Below are positions 44,893 to 53,427 of a DNA stretch of 64,000 bases, one piece after another. The notes under the pieces are model-generated. The model was not told the DNA's origin and made no database searches. It was given only the letters and a program-made list of their open reading frames with translations. Location of the stretch: positions 1 through 64,000 of the forward strand of contig JAETUM010000002.1 in NCBI GenBank assembly GCA_021768625.1. Direction: 5' to 3'. Source of the DNA: Candidatus Stoquefichus sp. (lineage in GTDB: Bacteria > Bacillota_I > Bacilli_A > Erysipelotrichales > Coprobacillaceae). How positions within the stretch are numbered: the stretch's first letter is position 1; every line of letters starts with the position of its first letter. The translations under genes were made by a program, and so were the position numbers.

Positions 44893-45404
44893 TAATATGT
44901 TAAGACAGAATAAACATCATAATCTTTTAAAAGTTCTCTTCCTTTTAATGCTTCTAATTCAATAAGAAAGGCAATTCCTACGACGTTTCCACCCATTTCT
45001 TCAATTAAAGATACTGCAGCATCTACAGTTCCACCTGTTGCTAGTAAATCATCAACTATTAATACATTTTGACCTTTTTTTATACTGTCACTATGCATAA
45101 ATATTTCATTAGAACCATACTCTAAATCATATTTCTTAGATACAGTTTCTCTTGGTAATTTACCAGGTTTTCTGACAGGGACAAAACCTGCATCTAATTT
45201 CATTGCTACTGGACATCCAAATAAGAAACCTCTTGCTTCTGGTCCAACAACAACATCTACTTTTTTATCTTTTGCAAACTCATTTAATAAACGAATAGAT
45301 TCTTGATATGCATCTCTATCTGCTAATAAAGGCGTAACATCACGAAAGATAATACCTTTTTCAGGAAAATCTGGAATATCAACAATATATTTTTTTAAAT
45401 CCAT
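44892..45404 (-). CDS. apt: Adenine phosphoribosyltransferase
   Basis: Salvages adenine to AMP with PRPP. The PRPP motif [13 protein letters not shown] (~118-130) and the [16 protein letters not shown]-terminus are diagnostic. 170 residues. It sits between recJ and relA as in Bacillus, and it starts after AGGAGG. Confidence 0.96.
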   Translation of the reverse strand: MDLKKYIVDIPDFPEKGIIFRDVTPLLADRDAYQESIRLLNEFAKDKKVDVVVGPEARGFLFGCPVAMKLDAGFVPVRKPGKLPRETVSKKYDLEYGSNEIFMHSDSIKKGQNVLIVDDLLATGGTVDAAVSLIEEMGGNVVGIAFLIELEALKGRELLKDYDVYSVLTY

Positions 45405-45460
45405 TATACAAATCCTCCTTGTTAAACAATTATAACAAATTTTATCACATTAATAAAGAT

Positions 45461-47083
45461 TTATATAATATCTTTTATAATTATATTGATATTCTTTTGA
45501 TTACGATATTCGTTAATTGATAAAGTCCCTATTAAATTCAAGTATTGTTGATTTTGAATATCTTCAATTTTTTCTCCGTGATTAAAAAACAAACCATATA
45601 ATTTTATATTTTTATATTCAATATCTATTTTCAAATGCTTTCCTTCACTTAAAGTATATACTTTAGAAATTGGTACATTTTTTAATAAATAAATGGGTTC
45701 TTCATTCCCCATACCAAAAGGTTCTAATACAGATAAAGATTCTATATTCATAATTGATAAATCAGTTTCATCAATAAGAATCACAGAAGTTGTTGAATAT
45801 AATTCAACATCCTTCAAACTTCTTTCAATACATTGACAAAAAGACTCATAATGTTCTTTATCAATAGTAAATCCTCCTGCTAAAGAATGACCACCATATG
45901 TCATCAATTGATCTTGATGTGCCATAAAAAATTCATGTAAAGAAAAACCATCAACACTACGAGCACTTCCTTTATAAATACCATGCTGAGCATCATAATG
46001 CATCACAAAACTTGGCTTTTCAAATTGTCTTGTATACTTGCCTGCAATAAGTCCAACAATTCCTTCATGAACATCCTCACTCGCCCAATATAAAAATGAA
46101 TCACGTACTCCACTTTGTGCCAGCATATATTGTTCATTAGTTAAACTTTGTCGCTTAGCATTAATGTCATTTGCCATTTGCGAAACTTTCATCATCAACT
46201 CTGTAGGAGCATCCTTTAAAAAATATTTAACAAGAATATTAGGATTGCATAACTCTGGTAATCTTCCAAATGAATTGATCTTAGGAGCAATAGTAAATCC
46301 TAAAGTTGTTGTATTATAATTTTGTTGATTTCCTAACAATAATTCTAAAGAAGTATATTTCTCTTCTTTCATAAATTGCAATGCTTTTTTGACAAGTGAA
46401 CGATTTTCATCTACTAATGGCATCATATCAGATATTGTTGTAACAGCTGCTAAACAATATAAGTATTTATCTTGTCTTTGCAGTAATGCACTTGCTAATT
46501 TATAAGCCACAAAACCACCAGATATCTCTTTAAAAGGATATTCAGGAGATAATTTTGTATGAATAAATGTACATGCATCAGGTAAATCATTATCAAATTG
46601 ATGATGATCTGTCACAATAACATCTATTCCTAACTCATTAGCACATTCAATAGCCTCAAATGCCTTTACACCATTATCTACAGTAATAATAAGCGTATAT
46701 CCCTTTTCTGCCATTTGTTGAACACGTTCAGCATTTAACCCATAACCATCATGAAAACGATTAGGAATATGATAACCTACATGAACTCCTAATTCTAAAA
46801 ATGCTTGTACAAGAATCGTTGTTGCTAAAATACCATCACAATCATAATCACCATAAATACATATTTTTTCATCATTTTCAATAGCTTCTTGAATACGATC
46901 CATTGTCATATCAGCCTCTTCAAATAAAGAAAAATCATGATAAATCAAACGTGGATTCAATAATGTTTCCAATATATCATCATCATAATGATAACTACTT
47001 AATACTTTAGATAATAATGAATTTGTATGATATTTTTCTTGTATAGATTTATAATTCTTTGGTTCAATAACTTTATATTTCAT
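45461..47083 (-). CDS. recJ: Single-stranded-DNA exonuclease RecJ
   Basis: 5'-to-3' ssDNA exonuclease in recombination and mismatch repair. The DHH phosphoesterase motifs IYGDYDCDGILAT (~77-89), ITVDNG (~132) and VTDHHQ (~156) are intact. A later GGHSLAGGF (~395-403) is the DHHA1 motif, and an OB-like C-terminal domain follows. The 540 residues are shorter than Bacillus RecJ (~786), lacking the extra C-terminal region. It starts after GGAGAAAAT. Confidence 0.94.
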   Translation of the reverse strand: MKYKVIEPKNYKSIQEKYHTNSLLSKVLSSYHYDDDILETLLNPRLIYHDFSLFEEADMTMDRIQEAIENDEKICIYGDYDCDGILATTILVQAFLELGVHVGYHIPNRFHDGYGLNAERVQQMAEKGYTLIITVDNGVKAFEAIECANELGIDVIVTDHHQFDNDLPDACTFIHTKLSPEYPFKEISGGFVAYKLASALLQRQDKYLYCLAAVTTISDMMPLVDENRSLVKKALQFMKEEKYTSLELLLGNQQNYNTTTLGFTIAPKINSFGRLPELCNPNILVKYFLKDAPTELMMKVSQMANDINAKRQSLTNEQYMLAQSGVRDSFLYWASEDVHEGIVGLIAGKYTRQFEKPSFVMHYDAQHGIYKGSARSVDGFSLHEFFMAHQDQLMTYGGHSLAGGFTIDKEHYESFCQCIERSLKDVELYSTTSVILIDETDLSIMNIESLSVLEPFGMGNEEPIYLLKNVPISKVYTLSEGKHLKIDIEYKNIKLYGLFFNHGEKIEDIQNQQYLNLIGTLSINEYRNQKNINIIIKDII

Positions 47084-47106
47084 ATTTTCTCCTCATAAAA
47101 GAAAAA

Positions 47107-47124
47107 TAACTGTTTATACAGTTA
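47107..47124 (-). terminator. comN terminator
   Basis: TAACTG/CAGTTA stem, 6-base loop, five-T tail on the minus strand, between the comN-like gene and recJ. Confidence 0.75.
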
Positions 47125-47418
47125 CTTAGTAATTAAATCACTAAAATCATCAATTTTCATAGATGATGCTTCTTTAATAACTTTTAATTTTAAATAATCA
47201 AAAACATCTGAAAAACGAAGAGCCATAATATCATCAATGACATCACACAAGTCAAGAATATCACAATCTTTCCACTTCATTACATAAAGATATTCTTTAA
47301 TATCATCACAATCAATTGTTTGAACTCCCTCACTTTTAAATTCATTTGCCTTTAATCTTATTAAAAAAAGAATATCCAATGGTAAGTTATTCTTTATATT
47401 AATATCCAAATTCTCCAC
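47122..47418 (-). CDS. comN: ComN-like post-transcriptional regulator
   Basis: A 98-residue acidic, helical protein. In Bacillus, ComN (YrzD) is a small regulator that controls comE message and polar localisation with DivIVA. The call rests on its size, its composition and its place opposite spoVB and near recJ, matching the Bacillus recJ-...-comN-spoVB order with secDF and yrvCD missing. Sequence similarity by eye is modest. Confidence 0.6.
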   Translation of the reverse strand: MENLDINIKNNLPLDILFLIRLKANEFKSEGVQTIDCDDIKEYLYVMKWKDCDILDLCDVIDDIMALRFSDVFDYLKLKVIKEASSMKIDDFSDLITK

Positions 47419-47424
47419 ATCCCA

Positions 47425-47453
47425 TCATATTTCTCAAATATTCAACATATTTA
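47425..47453 (+). promoter_or_regulatory. Candidate sigma-E promoter of spoVB
   Basis: TCATATT (47425-47431), 14-bp spacer, CATATTTA (47446-47453). Same -35 as the spoVID site. In Bacillus spoVB is sigma-E dependent. Confidence 0.55.
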
Positions 47454-47488
47454 TTATAAAGGAAAATGAATAATAAAGGAAGTGTTTT

Positions 47489-48790
47489 ATGAAAAGAAAA
47501 TTAATAAATTCATTTATTATATTAAGTGGCAGCACCATGATAACAAAGATATTTTCTGTTCTCAATAGAATGCTATTATCAAGAATGCTCAATGAAAATG
47601 GAATGGCTTTATATATCCTTGTTATTCCTACTCTTTCTTTATGTATTACTTTGGCCCAATTCTCAATACCATCTGCTGTCTTTCGTTTGATCTCTCATCC
47701 ACGATATAATAATAAAAAGGTCATTATTTCTGCAGTTTTGATTTGTTTTACATCTTGTATCATCATTATGTTAGGTATATTATGCTTTTCACCAATAATT
47801 GCACATAACTTTTTAAAACAAGATCAAGCCTATTATCCACTTTTATGCATGATACCCTTTATACCATTAGTTGGAATAAGTGGTATTATTAAAAATTATT
47901 ACTTAGGTAAAGAAGATGTTTGGAATCTTTCTATTGCAACATTATTAGAAGAAATTTCACGTATTATTTTTACGTATATAATGATTCGTCTTTTTCAAAA
48001 CCAAGATATAACCTATCTTGTTTCTATTGCTATTTTAGCAATGAGTGTTGGTGAATTCATTTCTATTATTTTTCTCTACTATAAATCAACAAGAAAAGTC
48101 TCAATCACTACACATTCATTAACATATTTTCAAGAGAACTTTATTCTCAAAGATATGATGAATATTGCATTACCATTAACTGGTTCACGTATTCTTCATT
48201 CATGTTATAATTTCATAGAACCTATTGTTCTTGTTTATATTTTATCTAAAATCTCTATACCAGAATCACAAATTCATATGCAATATGCTATTATTAATGG
48301 TTATGTCATATCTTTGCTTGTCACACCTACATTTTTTAATAATGTCGTTTTAAAATTGTTACTTCCACTTTTAAATAAAGATATAGCATATCATCAAAAA
48401 AAATCATTACAAAAGCATGTCCTTTATGGTATTATTGTTTGTTTTTTTATCAGCTTACCCTTTACTTTGCTTTTTTATTTCTATGGTGATCATTGCTTGA
48501 TGTTTATGTATAATACAAAAAATGGTTATGAATATCTGAAATACATGTCTATTCCATTTACACTATTCTATCTACAAACACCATTAAGTGCTACTTTACA
48601 AGCACTCAATAAAAACAAAGAAATGTTTTGGTTAAGTACTTTAGAATGTCTTATTGAATTTATCTTTTTAATTATACTAACACCTTATTTTCATGTTCTG
48701 AGTGTAGCTATAGTTATGCTTATAGGTTTACTGACAACACTTGTTTTATCGAGTTATCATGTTTATAAATATGTTTATAAAGAAAAATAG
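47489..48790 (+). CDS. spoVB: SpoVB-type polysaccharide/lipid flippase (MOP superfamily)
   Basis: Polytopic membrane protein of 433 residues with about 12-14 helices. The opening INSFIILSGSTMITKIFSVLNRMLLSR is typical of SpoVB/MurJ-like flippases that move lipid-linked peptidoglycan precursors. SpoVB acts in spore cortex synthesis. Position beside a comN-like gene matches Bacillus. It starts after AAGGAAGTG and is one of very few plus-strand genes here. Confidence 0.85.
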   Translation: MKRKLINSFIILSGSTMITKIFSVLNRMLLSRMLNENGMALYILVIPTLSLCITLAQFSIPSAVFRLISHPRYNNKKVIISAVLICFTSCIIIMLGILCFSPIIAHNFLKQDQAYYPLLCMIPFIPLVGISGIIKNYYLGKEDVWNLSIATLLEEISRIIFTYIMIRLFQNQDITYLVSIAILAMSVGEFISIIFLYYKSTRKVSITTHSLTYFQENFILKDMMNIALPLTGSRILHSCYNFIEPIVLVYILSKISIPESQIHMQYAIINGYVISLLVTPTFFNNVVLKLLLPLLNKDIAYHQKKSLQKHVLYGIIVCFFISLPFTLLFYFYGDHCLMFMYNTKNGYEYLKYMSIPFTLFYLQTPLSATLQALNKNKEMFWLSTLECLIEFIFLIILTPYFHVLSVAIVMLIGLLTTLVLSSYHVYKYVYKEK

Positions 48791-48806
48791 ATAGTTTGCA
48801 CTATCT
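48789..48806 (-). terminator. Terminator of the Arg-transporter operon
   Basis: AGATAGT/ACTATCT stem, 4-base loop, ATTTTTC tail on the minus strand, between convergent spoVB and the aminotransferase gene. Confidence 0.75.
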
Positions 48807-49916
48807 AAATTGATTTAACCATTTTGAGAAAGTCGTTAGTCCCTCTTTAACATATTCATAATCATGTGTAAATCCAAAACGTAAATGATTTTCTACTCCA
48901 AAAGCACTACCAGGAACAAAGAATATTCCAGTTTCTTCTTGTAATTTTAAGCAAAATTCTTTTGATGGCATATTGACATGATACTTCAAAAAACATACTG
49001 TCCCTTCATCAGGAATAACACATGATACTAGGGGTTCATTCTCTAACCATTCTTTTAATAATTCTTTATTTTTTTCACAAATATTAAGACTACGTTCAAT
49101 AATCTTATCTTTATTCTCTAAAACAATACATCCTAAATAATCATCTAAAGGTCCATTGCTGATAATATGATAATCTCTTCTTAAATCAATTGTTTGAATA
49201 ACATCACTTGGACCTTTAATCCAGCCTAAACGTAATCCAGCAAATGAAAAGACCTTTGATAAACTTTGTGTTACAATAGCTTTATCATAATAATCACTAA
49301 ATGATGGTGATAATTGTTTTGTAACTGTATTGACCCCTCTATATATTTCGTCACATAAAATATAGCAATCATATTGTTGTGCTAAGTCAATTAATTCTTT
49401 CATAAAGTCTAACGAAAAACATGTTCCAGTTGGATTATTTGGAGAATTCAAACAAATCATCTTGGTATTACTTTTCATAACTTTTTGAAAATCCTCTATT
49501 GATGGCATCCAATTCTTTTCTTCATCTAACACTACTAATGAAACTTCACATCCTAAAGAACGTGGGAAGTCATACATTTGTTGGTATGAAGGAAATAAAC
49601 TTACAATATGATCACCTGGTTCTAATAAACTTATTATAACCAATTCATTTGCATTAATAGCCCCATGAGCCATAGTAATATTTTCTTCATGTCCTGTTTC
49701 GTATAAAGATAAAATAGCTTTTTTTAAACGTGATGATCCAACTATTGGTCCATAATCCATTGTGATATTCATAATCGTTGAAGTTATATCTTCATCTGTA
49801 TATTTTTGTAAATCATTTAATGATAATGATGAAACACATGTTTCTGTCAAATTATATTGACAATGTGTCTCATGCTCTGTCATCCATGTTTCAACATCAA
49901 ATTCATTAATTTTCAT
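48801..49916 (-). CDS. Class I/II PLP-dependent aminotransferase
   Basis: A 371-residue fold-type I enzyme. SPNNPTGTCFS (~165), CDEIYRGV (~198) and the PLP-lysine motif TQSLSKVFSFAGLRLGW (Lys ~233) are all present. A final Arg in LRFGFT (~348) binds substrate carboxylate. It is the last gene of the operon controlled by an arginine T-box; its ATG overlaps the ABC ATPase stop (TAATG). The substrate is therefore plausibly arginine or a product of it, but the family acts on many amino acids. Confidence 0.88.
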   Translation of the reverse strand: MKINEFDVETWMTEHETHCQYNLTETCVSSLSLNDLQKYTDEDITSTIMNITMDYGPIVGSSRLKKAILSLYETGHEENITMAHGAINANELVIISLLEPGDHIVSLFPSYQQMYDFPRSLGCEVSLVVLDEEKNWMPSIEDFQKVMKSNTKMICLNSPNNPTGTCFSLDFMKELIDLAQQYDCYILCDEIYRGVNTVTKQLSPSFSDYYDKAIVTQSLSKVFSFAGLRLGWIKGPSDVIQTIDLRRDYHIISNGPLDDYLGCIVLENKDKIIERSLNICEKNKELLKEWLENEPLVSCVIPDEGTVCFLKYHVNMPSKEFCLKLQEETGIFFVPGSAFGVENHLRFGFTHDYEYVKEGLTTFSKWLNQFR

Positions 49917-50644
49917 TAGTGCATAACCTTATTCAAGAAATCTTGAGCCCTTTTTGTTTTAGGATGAGAGAAAAATTCTTCAGAAGTATTTTCCTCAACA
50001 ATTTGACCATCTTCCAAAAATATAACACGATCAGCAACAGTTCTTGCAAATCCCATTTCATGAGTTACAACAACCATTGTCATACCTTCTTTAGCTAATT
50101 CTTGCATAACTTCTAATACTTCAATAACAACTTCAGGATCCAATGCACTTGTAGGTTCATCAAAAAGCATAATCTGAGGATTCATACATAAACTTCTTGC
50201 AATAGCAACACGTTGTTTTTGTCCTCCTGATAATTTACTTGGATACTCATCTTTTTTATCCAACAAACCAACTCTTTCTAAATACTCACAAGCTATTTTT
50301 ATTGCTTCTTCTTCACTTCTTTGTTTCACTTGTATTTGTGCTAATGTTAAATTTTTTAAAACTGTCATATGGGGAAATAAATTAAAATGTTGAAAAACAA
50401 ATCCCATTTGACTTCTTAATTGCGTATATTGTTCTTTTTGACTTTCATCTAGTAATTGACCATTCAAATAGACATGTCCTTGTTCTGGCTTTTCTAAACC
50501 ATTAATGCATCGTAACACTGTACTCTTTCCGCTACCAGATGGACCAATCAAACAGACAATTTCTCCTTTCTTTATTTCTAAAGATACATCATTGACTGCT
50601 TTTAAATCTTTAAATTGTTTTACTATATGTTCTACTTTAATCAC
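49916..50644 (-). CDS. Polar amino-acid ABC transporter ATPase
   Basis: Cytoplasmic ATPase of a GlnQ/ArtP-type importer. Walker [10 protein letters not shown] (~34-42), Q-loop [12 protein letters not shown], signature LSGGQKQR (~138) and Walker [15 protein letters not shown] (~158) are intact. 242 residues. It overlaps the permease gene by 8 bases. Specificity for arginine is inferred from the T-box. Confidence 0.95.
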   Translation of the reverse strand: MIKVEHIVKQFKDLKAVNDVSLEIKKGEIVCLIGPSGSGKSTVLRCINGLEKPEQGHVYLNGQLLDESQKEQYTQLRSQMGFVFQHFNLFPHMTVLKNLTLAQIQVKQRSEEEAIKIACEYLERVGLLDKKDEYPSKLSGGQKQRVAIARSLCMNPQIMLFDEPTSALDPEVVIEVLEVMQELAKEGMTMVVVTHEMGFARTVADRVIFLEDGQIVEENTSEEFFSHPKTKRAQDFLNKVMH

Positions 50645-51320
50645 TTTCAGCCAACTTCCTTTCTACATATCTTCCTAAATAAGAAATACTAATTGTCATA
50701 ATCAAATAAAAGATTGCTGCTAAACAATATGGAGACATAACATCATAATACTCTGCACCTATAACTTGAGAAGCTTTTAATAATTCACCTGCTCCTATAC
50801 AACTAATTAAAGATGAATCCTTAATTAATGTAATAAATTCACTAATCATAGGTGGAATAATTCTTTTAAAAGCCTGTGGTAAAACAACTAATTTCATTGT
50901 TTGCCAATGAGTTAATCCTAATGTTTCACATGCTTCCCATTGACCTTTATCAACTCCATTAATACCACTTCTTATTAATTCTGTTGAGTAAGCTCCACTA
51001 TTAATACTCATAGCAATAACTCCAATCAAATATATATTGATTCTTAAAACTTCCCCTGTAAAAGCTGTATAAATAGATGGAACAACAGAAAACAATAATA
51101 ATATTTGTAATAACATTGGTGTCCCTCGAATCACTTCTACATAAATATTCCCTAACATTCTTATAACAAAAAACTTAGATCTCTTCGCAGAAGCACCAAT
51201 AATTCCTAATACAATTCCAAGTAAAAGGGATAGTGCTGCGATTATAAGTGATATGACTGCCCCTTTTGCTAAATAGAGAATATTTTCTGGAGTAAAGACT
51301 TTATCAAATGCTGCAAACAT
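50637..51320 (-). CDS. Polar amino-acid ABC transporter permease
   Basis: Membrane component with about five helices. The N-terminal [20 protein letters not shown] and the EAA loop [27 protein letters not shown] (~130-156) are characteristic of HisM/GlnP permeases. 227 residues. It starts after AAGGAGGG. It lies between the binding protein and the ATPase in one operon. Confidence 0.95.
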   Translation of the reverse strand: MFAAFDKVFTPENILYLAKGAVISLIIAALSLLLGIVLGIIGASAKRSKFFVIRMLGNIYVEVIRGTPMLLQILLLFSVVPSIYTAFTGEVLRINIYLIGVIAMSINSGAYSTELIRSGINGVDKGQWEACETLGLTHWQTMKLVVLPQAFKRIIPPMISEFITLIKDSSLISCIGAGELLKASQVIGAEYYDVMSPYCLAAIFYLIMTISISYLGRYVERKLAESD

Positions 51321-51335
51321 ACTATCCCTCCTTTT

Positions 51336-52109
51336 TTATTTTTCTAATGGTGATAAATCATATTTTTGACATAATTTATCATAATCTTCTGATGCTAAAA
51401 ACTTTTCAATACATTTATTTATTTTTTCAATAACTTCTGTATTTCCTTTTTTAGCAATAATATAGTTCTTTTCATCTAATAATGATTCATTTAACATTGT
51501 AAAATCAGCATTAGCAACATAATTCTTGGCAACACCTAAATCTATGATAGCTGCATCATATTGATTAGCTGCTAAAGCATTCATAATATCCTGAACATTT
51601 TTTAATCCAGTTACATCTGCACCTTTAATAGCTTTTGCTGCATCTTCTCCAGTTGCTCCAGTTTGAGCCACTAACTTTTTACCTTCTAAATCTTTAACAG
51701 ATTGAATTTTTGATCCTTTAGGTAATACAGCAACTTGTGAACTTCCTAAATATGGATTTGACCATTCAACAACTCTTTTTTCATCATAAGTAAATCCTGA
51801 GATACCTAAATCAACTTGATCACCTTGGATTTGTGTAACAATGTTATCAAAATCCATTTGTTTAAATTCTAATTTATAATCAACACCCTCTTCTTCAGAT
51901 AAGTATTGTTCAAATAATGCAACCATATCAACATCAAATCCTACAATTTCATTTTCCTTTGTTAATGATTCATATGGTTCATAATCAGGTGAAATCCCAA
52001 TTGTTAATGTTTTTGCTTCTTTCTTATCAGTTTCCTTATCATCACTACCACAAGCAGTCATTGTTAATGCCATAACTGCAACTAATAATCCTTTTAATAA
52101 TTTTTTCAT
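51336..52109 (-). CDS. Amino-acid-binding lipoprotein of the ABC importer
   Basis: Extracellular substrate-binding protein (SBP_bac_3). Signal peptide with lipobox LTMTAC (Cys20), then a linker rich in Asp/Lys. The TIGISPDYEPYE (~36), VGFDVDM and DLGISGFTYDEKRVVEWSNPY (~100-121) segments are typical of Arg/Lys/Gln-binding proteins. 257 residues. First structural gene after the T-box. Confidence 0.94.
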   Translation of the reverse strand: MKKLLKGLLVAVMALTMTACGSDDKETDKKEAKTLTIGISPDYEPYESLTKENEIVGFDVDMVALFEQYLSEEEGVDYKLEFKQMDFDNIVTQIQGDQVDLGISGFTYDEKRVVEWSNPYLGSSQVAVLPKGSKIQSVKDLEGKKLVAQTGATGEDAAKAIKGADVTGLKNVQDIMNALAANQYDAAIIDLGVAKNYVANADFTMLNESLLDEKNYIIAKKGNTEVIEKINKCIEKFLASEDYDKLCQKYDLSPLEK

Positions 52110-52144
52110 TTCTTCTCCCTCTTCTTTCTTTCTATTTTCATTGA

Positions 52145-52180
52145 TTATTCTTTAACTAACCGTAGAAACAATACCTTCAT
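52145..52180 (-). CDS. Short leader ORF after the Arg T-box (11 codons)
   Basis: ATG at 52180 follows GGGAGG with 9-base spacing; the product would be MKVLFLRLVKE. It contains an Arg CGG codon, a rare codon in such AT-rich DNA. It lies between the T-box terminator and the binding-protein gene, which has its own GAGGGAG site. Translation is likely; any role in arginine sensing is a guess. Confidence 0.4.
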   Translation of the reverse strand: MKVLFLRLVKE

Positions 52181-52197
52181 AACTATCATCCTCCCAA

Positions 52198-52425
52198 TAA
52201 AAAAACGTCTCCTAGCATTTGCTAAGAGACGAAAATTCCGCGGTACCACTCTTGTTGATATATTTTCACATATCCCCTCTTGTCATTAAAGCTGACATAC
52301 TGAATATTCTACTATTTTCAAATATTCCTCTCCAAAGTGCGGTTCATTTAAACTTATATACTAATCTCACACCAACATTAGCTCGCTTTATACTTGTTTA
52401 AACTACTCTCTTTTTCACTGAGTTT
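52198..52425 (-). promoter_or_regulatory. Arginine-type T-box leader
   Basis: The minus strand has AGAGAGTAGTTTAAA, TGTTGGTGTGAGA, specifier region GAAC-CGC-A-CTTTGGAG (CGC at plus 52339-52341), T-box AAGAGTGGTACCGCGG (52238-52253) and a terminator CGTCTCTTAGC/GCTAGGAGACG-type hairpin followed by T7. By alignment with the Val and Tyr leaders the specifier is CGC, arginine. It regulates a transporter rather than a synthetase. Confidence 0.9.
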
Positions 52426-52438
52426 TTGATATAGTTGT

Positions 52439-52466
52439 ATTATAACGAATTGTATATAATTGTCAA
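52439..52466 (-). promoter_or_regulatory. Promoter of the Arg T-box operon
   Basis: Consensus TTGACA (52461-52466), 16-bp spacer, consensus TATAAT (52439-52444) on the minus strand. Confidence 0.88.
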
Positions 52467-52523
52467 CAATTTTTTATAAAATTTATTATTTTTATATTTT
52501 TAAAATAAAAACTTATGATTTTT

Positions 52524-53120
52524 CTAAAATACTTCTTTTTTCTCAAAATATACATATCCTACATCTGTAGGATGATCAATAACAAACTCACATTCTTGAT
52601 TAACTAACTGATAAGCAACACATATATCTCCTGCACCACTGGCAAAATTTAATATTGCTAATAAAAGAACCCAAAAGTTACTCATCAATAAGCCAATAAT
52701 ACTCATTCCAATTCCTAAAACTATTGTAGGCATCAAAACAAAGAAAAGATATTGCTTCTTTGTGACTTTCGCACATACATAACAATAAGGATTCCCTTTC
52801 ATTATACCAAACTCAATTTGATGAAAAGGAACTTTGCTCACAATATGTGCTGTTAAAGCATGTATACCTTCATGAACAATAATAGAAACCATTAGGCCCA
52901 TTAAAAAAAGTATATAATTTTGAAATGTAAAATCAATCGTTAATCCATGAAAAAATATCTGAATACTAAAAACAATACTTCCATAAATAATCATGAGTAT
53001 TAATGAAAAAATATTCATTTTCATTAAATCAATCTTATTATGTTTCATAACATAACCTGTCTTTTCTATGTCTTCAACTATATGATTAAAAATTTCTTTT
53101 CGTTTTTCTAATCTATCCAT
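52524..53120 (-). CDS. DUF3267 putative metalloprotease
   Basis: A 198-residue membrane protein with about four helices. The zinc-type motif HEGIHAL (~83-89) lies at a membrane boundary, and ASGAGDI with a downstream Asp (~160-166) would give the third ligand, as in DUF3267 and site-2-like peptidases. Substrate unknown. It starts after GAGGAGG. No functional link with neighbours is evident. Confidence 0.85.
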   Translation of the reverse strand: MDRLEKRKEIFNHIVEDIEKTGYVMKHNKIDLMKMNIFSLILMIIYGSIVFSIQIFFHGLTIDFTFQNYILFLMGLMVSIIVHEGIHALTAHIVSKVPFHQIEFGIMKGNPYCYVCAKVTKKQYLFFVLMPTIVLGIGMSIIGLLMSNFWVLLLAILNFASGAGDICVAYQLVNQECEFVIDHPTDVGYVYFEKKEVF

Positions 53121-53133
53121 TGATTCTACCTCC

Positions 53134-53427
53134 TCAATCGAAAAGAATCATCATTGATGATTCTTCAAATAAATGATAACATCTTCTAAAGAAGATACTA
53201 CTTTTTGTAGTTTTATTAACATACTCTAGCTCTGGATATTTCATGTTGGGAATACAAATAACATCAATATTACCTAAATATGCAACCATCATACCAGCTT
53301 CACTATCCTCTAAAACTAATGCATCTTTTGGTTCTACACCTAATTTTTAGTAAGTTGTTAAAAAATTTCTGAATGTAGTTTTCCTTGTTGCACCTCATTC
53401 CCACAAATACTATCATCAAAGTCCAAA
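53134..53427 (-). pseudogene. Decayed HAD-family hydrolase fragment
   Basis: The minus strand encodes FDDSICGNEVQQGKLHSEIF, a stop, QLTK, then after a shift of frame KLGVEPKDALVLEDSEAG and VICIPNM. These are consecutive HAD subfamily-IA motifs (usual form GKPxPEIF, LVLEDSxxG). One TTA to TAA change and one missing A in a poly-A run explain the two breaks. The N-terminal half with the nucleophile Asp is missing. It abuts the stop of the aldo/keto reductase gene. Confidence 0.8.
53143..53165 (-). terminator. Terminator after the HAD remnant
   Basis: AAGAATCATC/GATGATTCTT stem with a 3-base loop and TTC tail on the minus strand. It probably now ends the aldo/keto reductase message. Confidence 0.65.
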
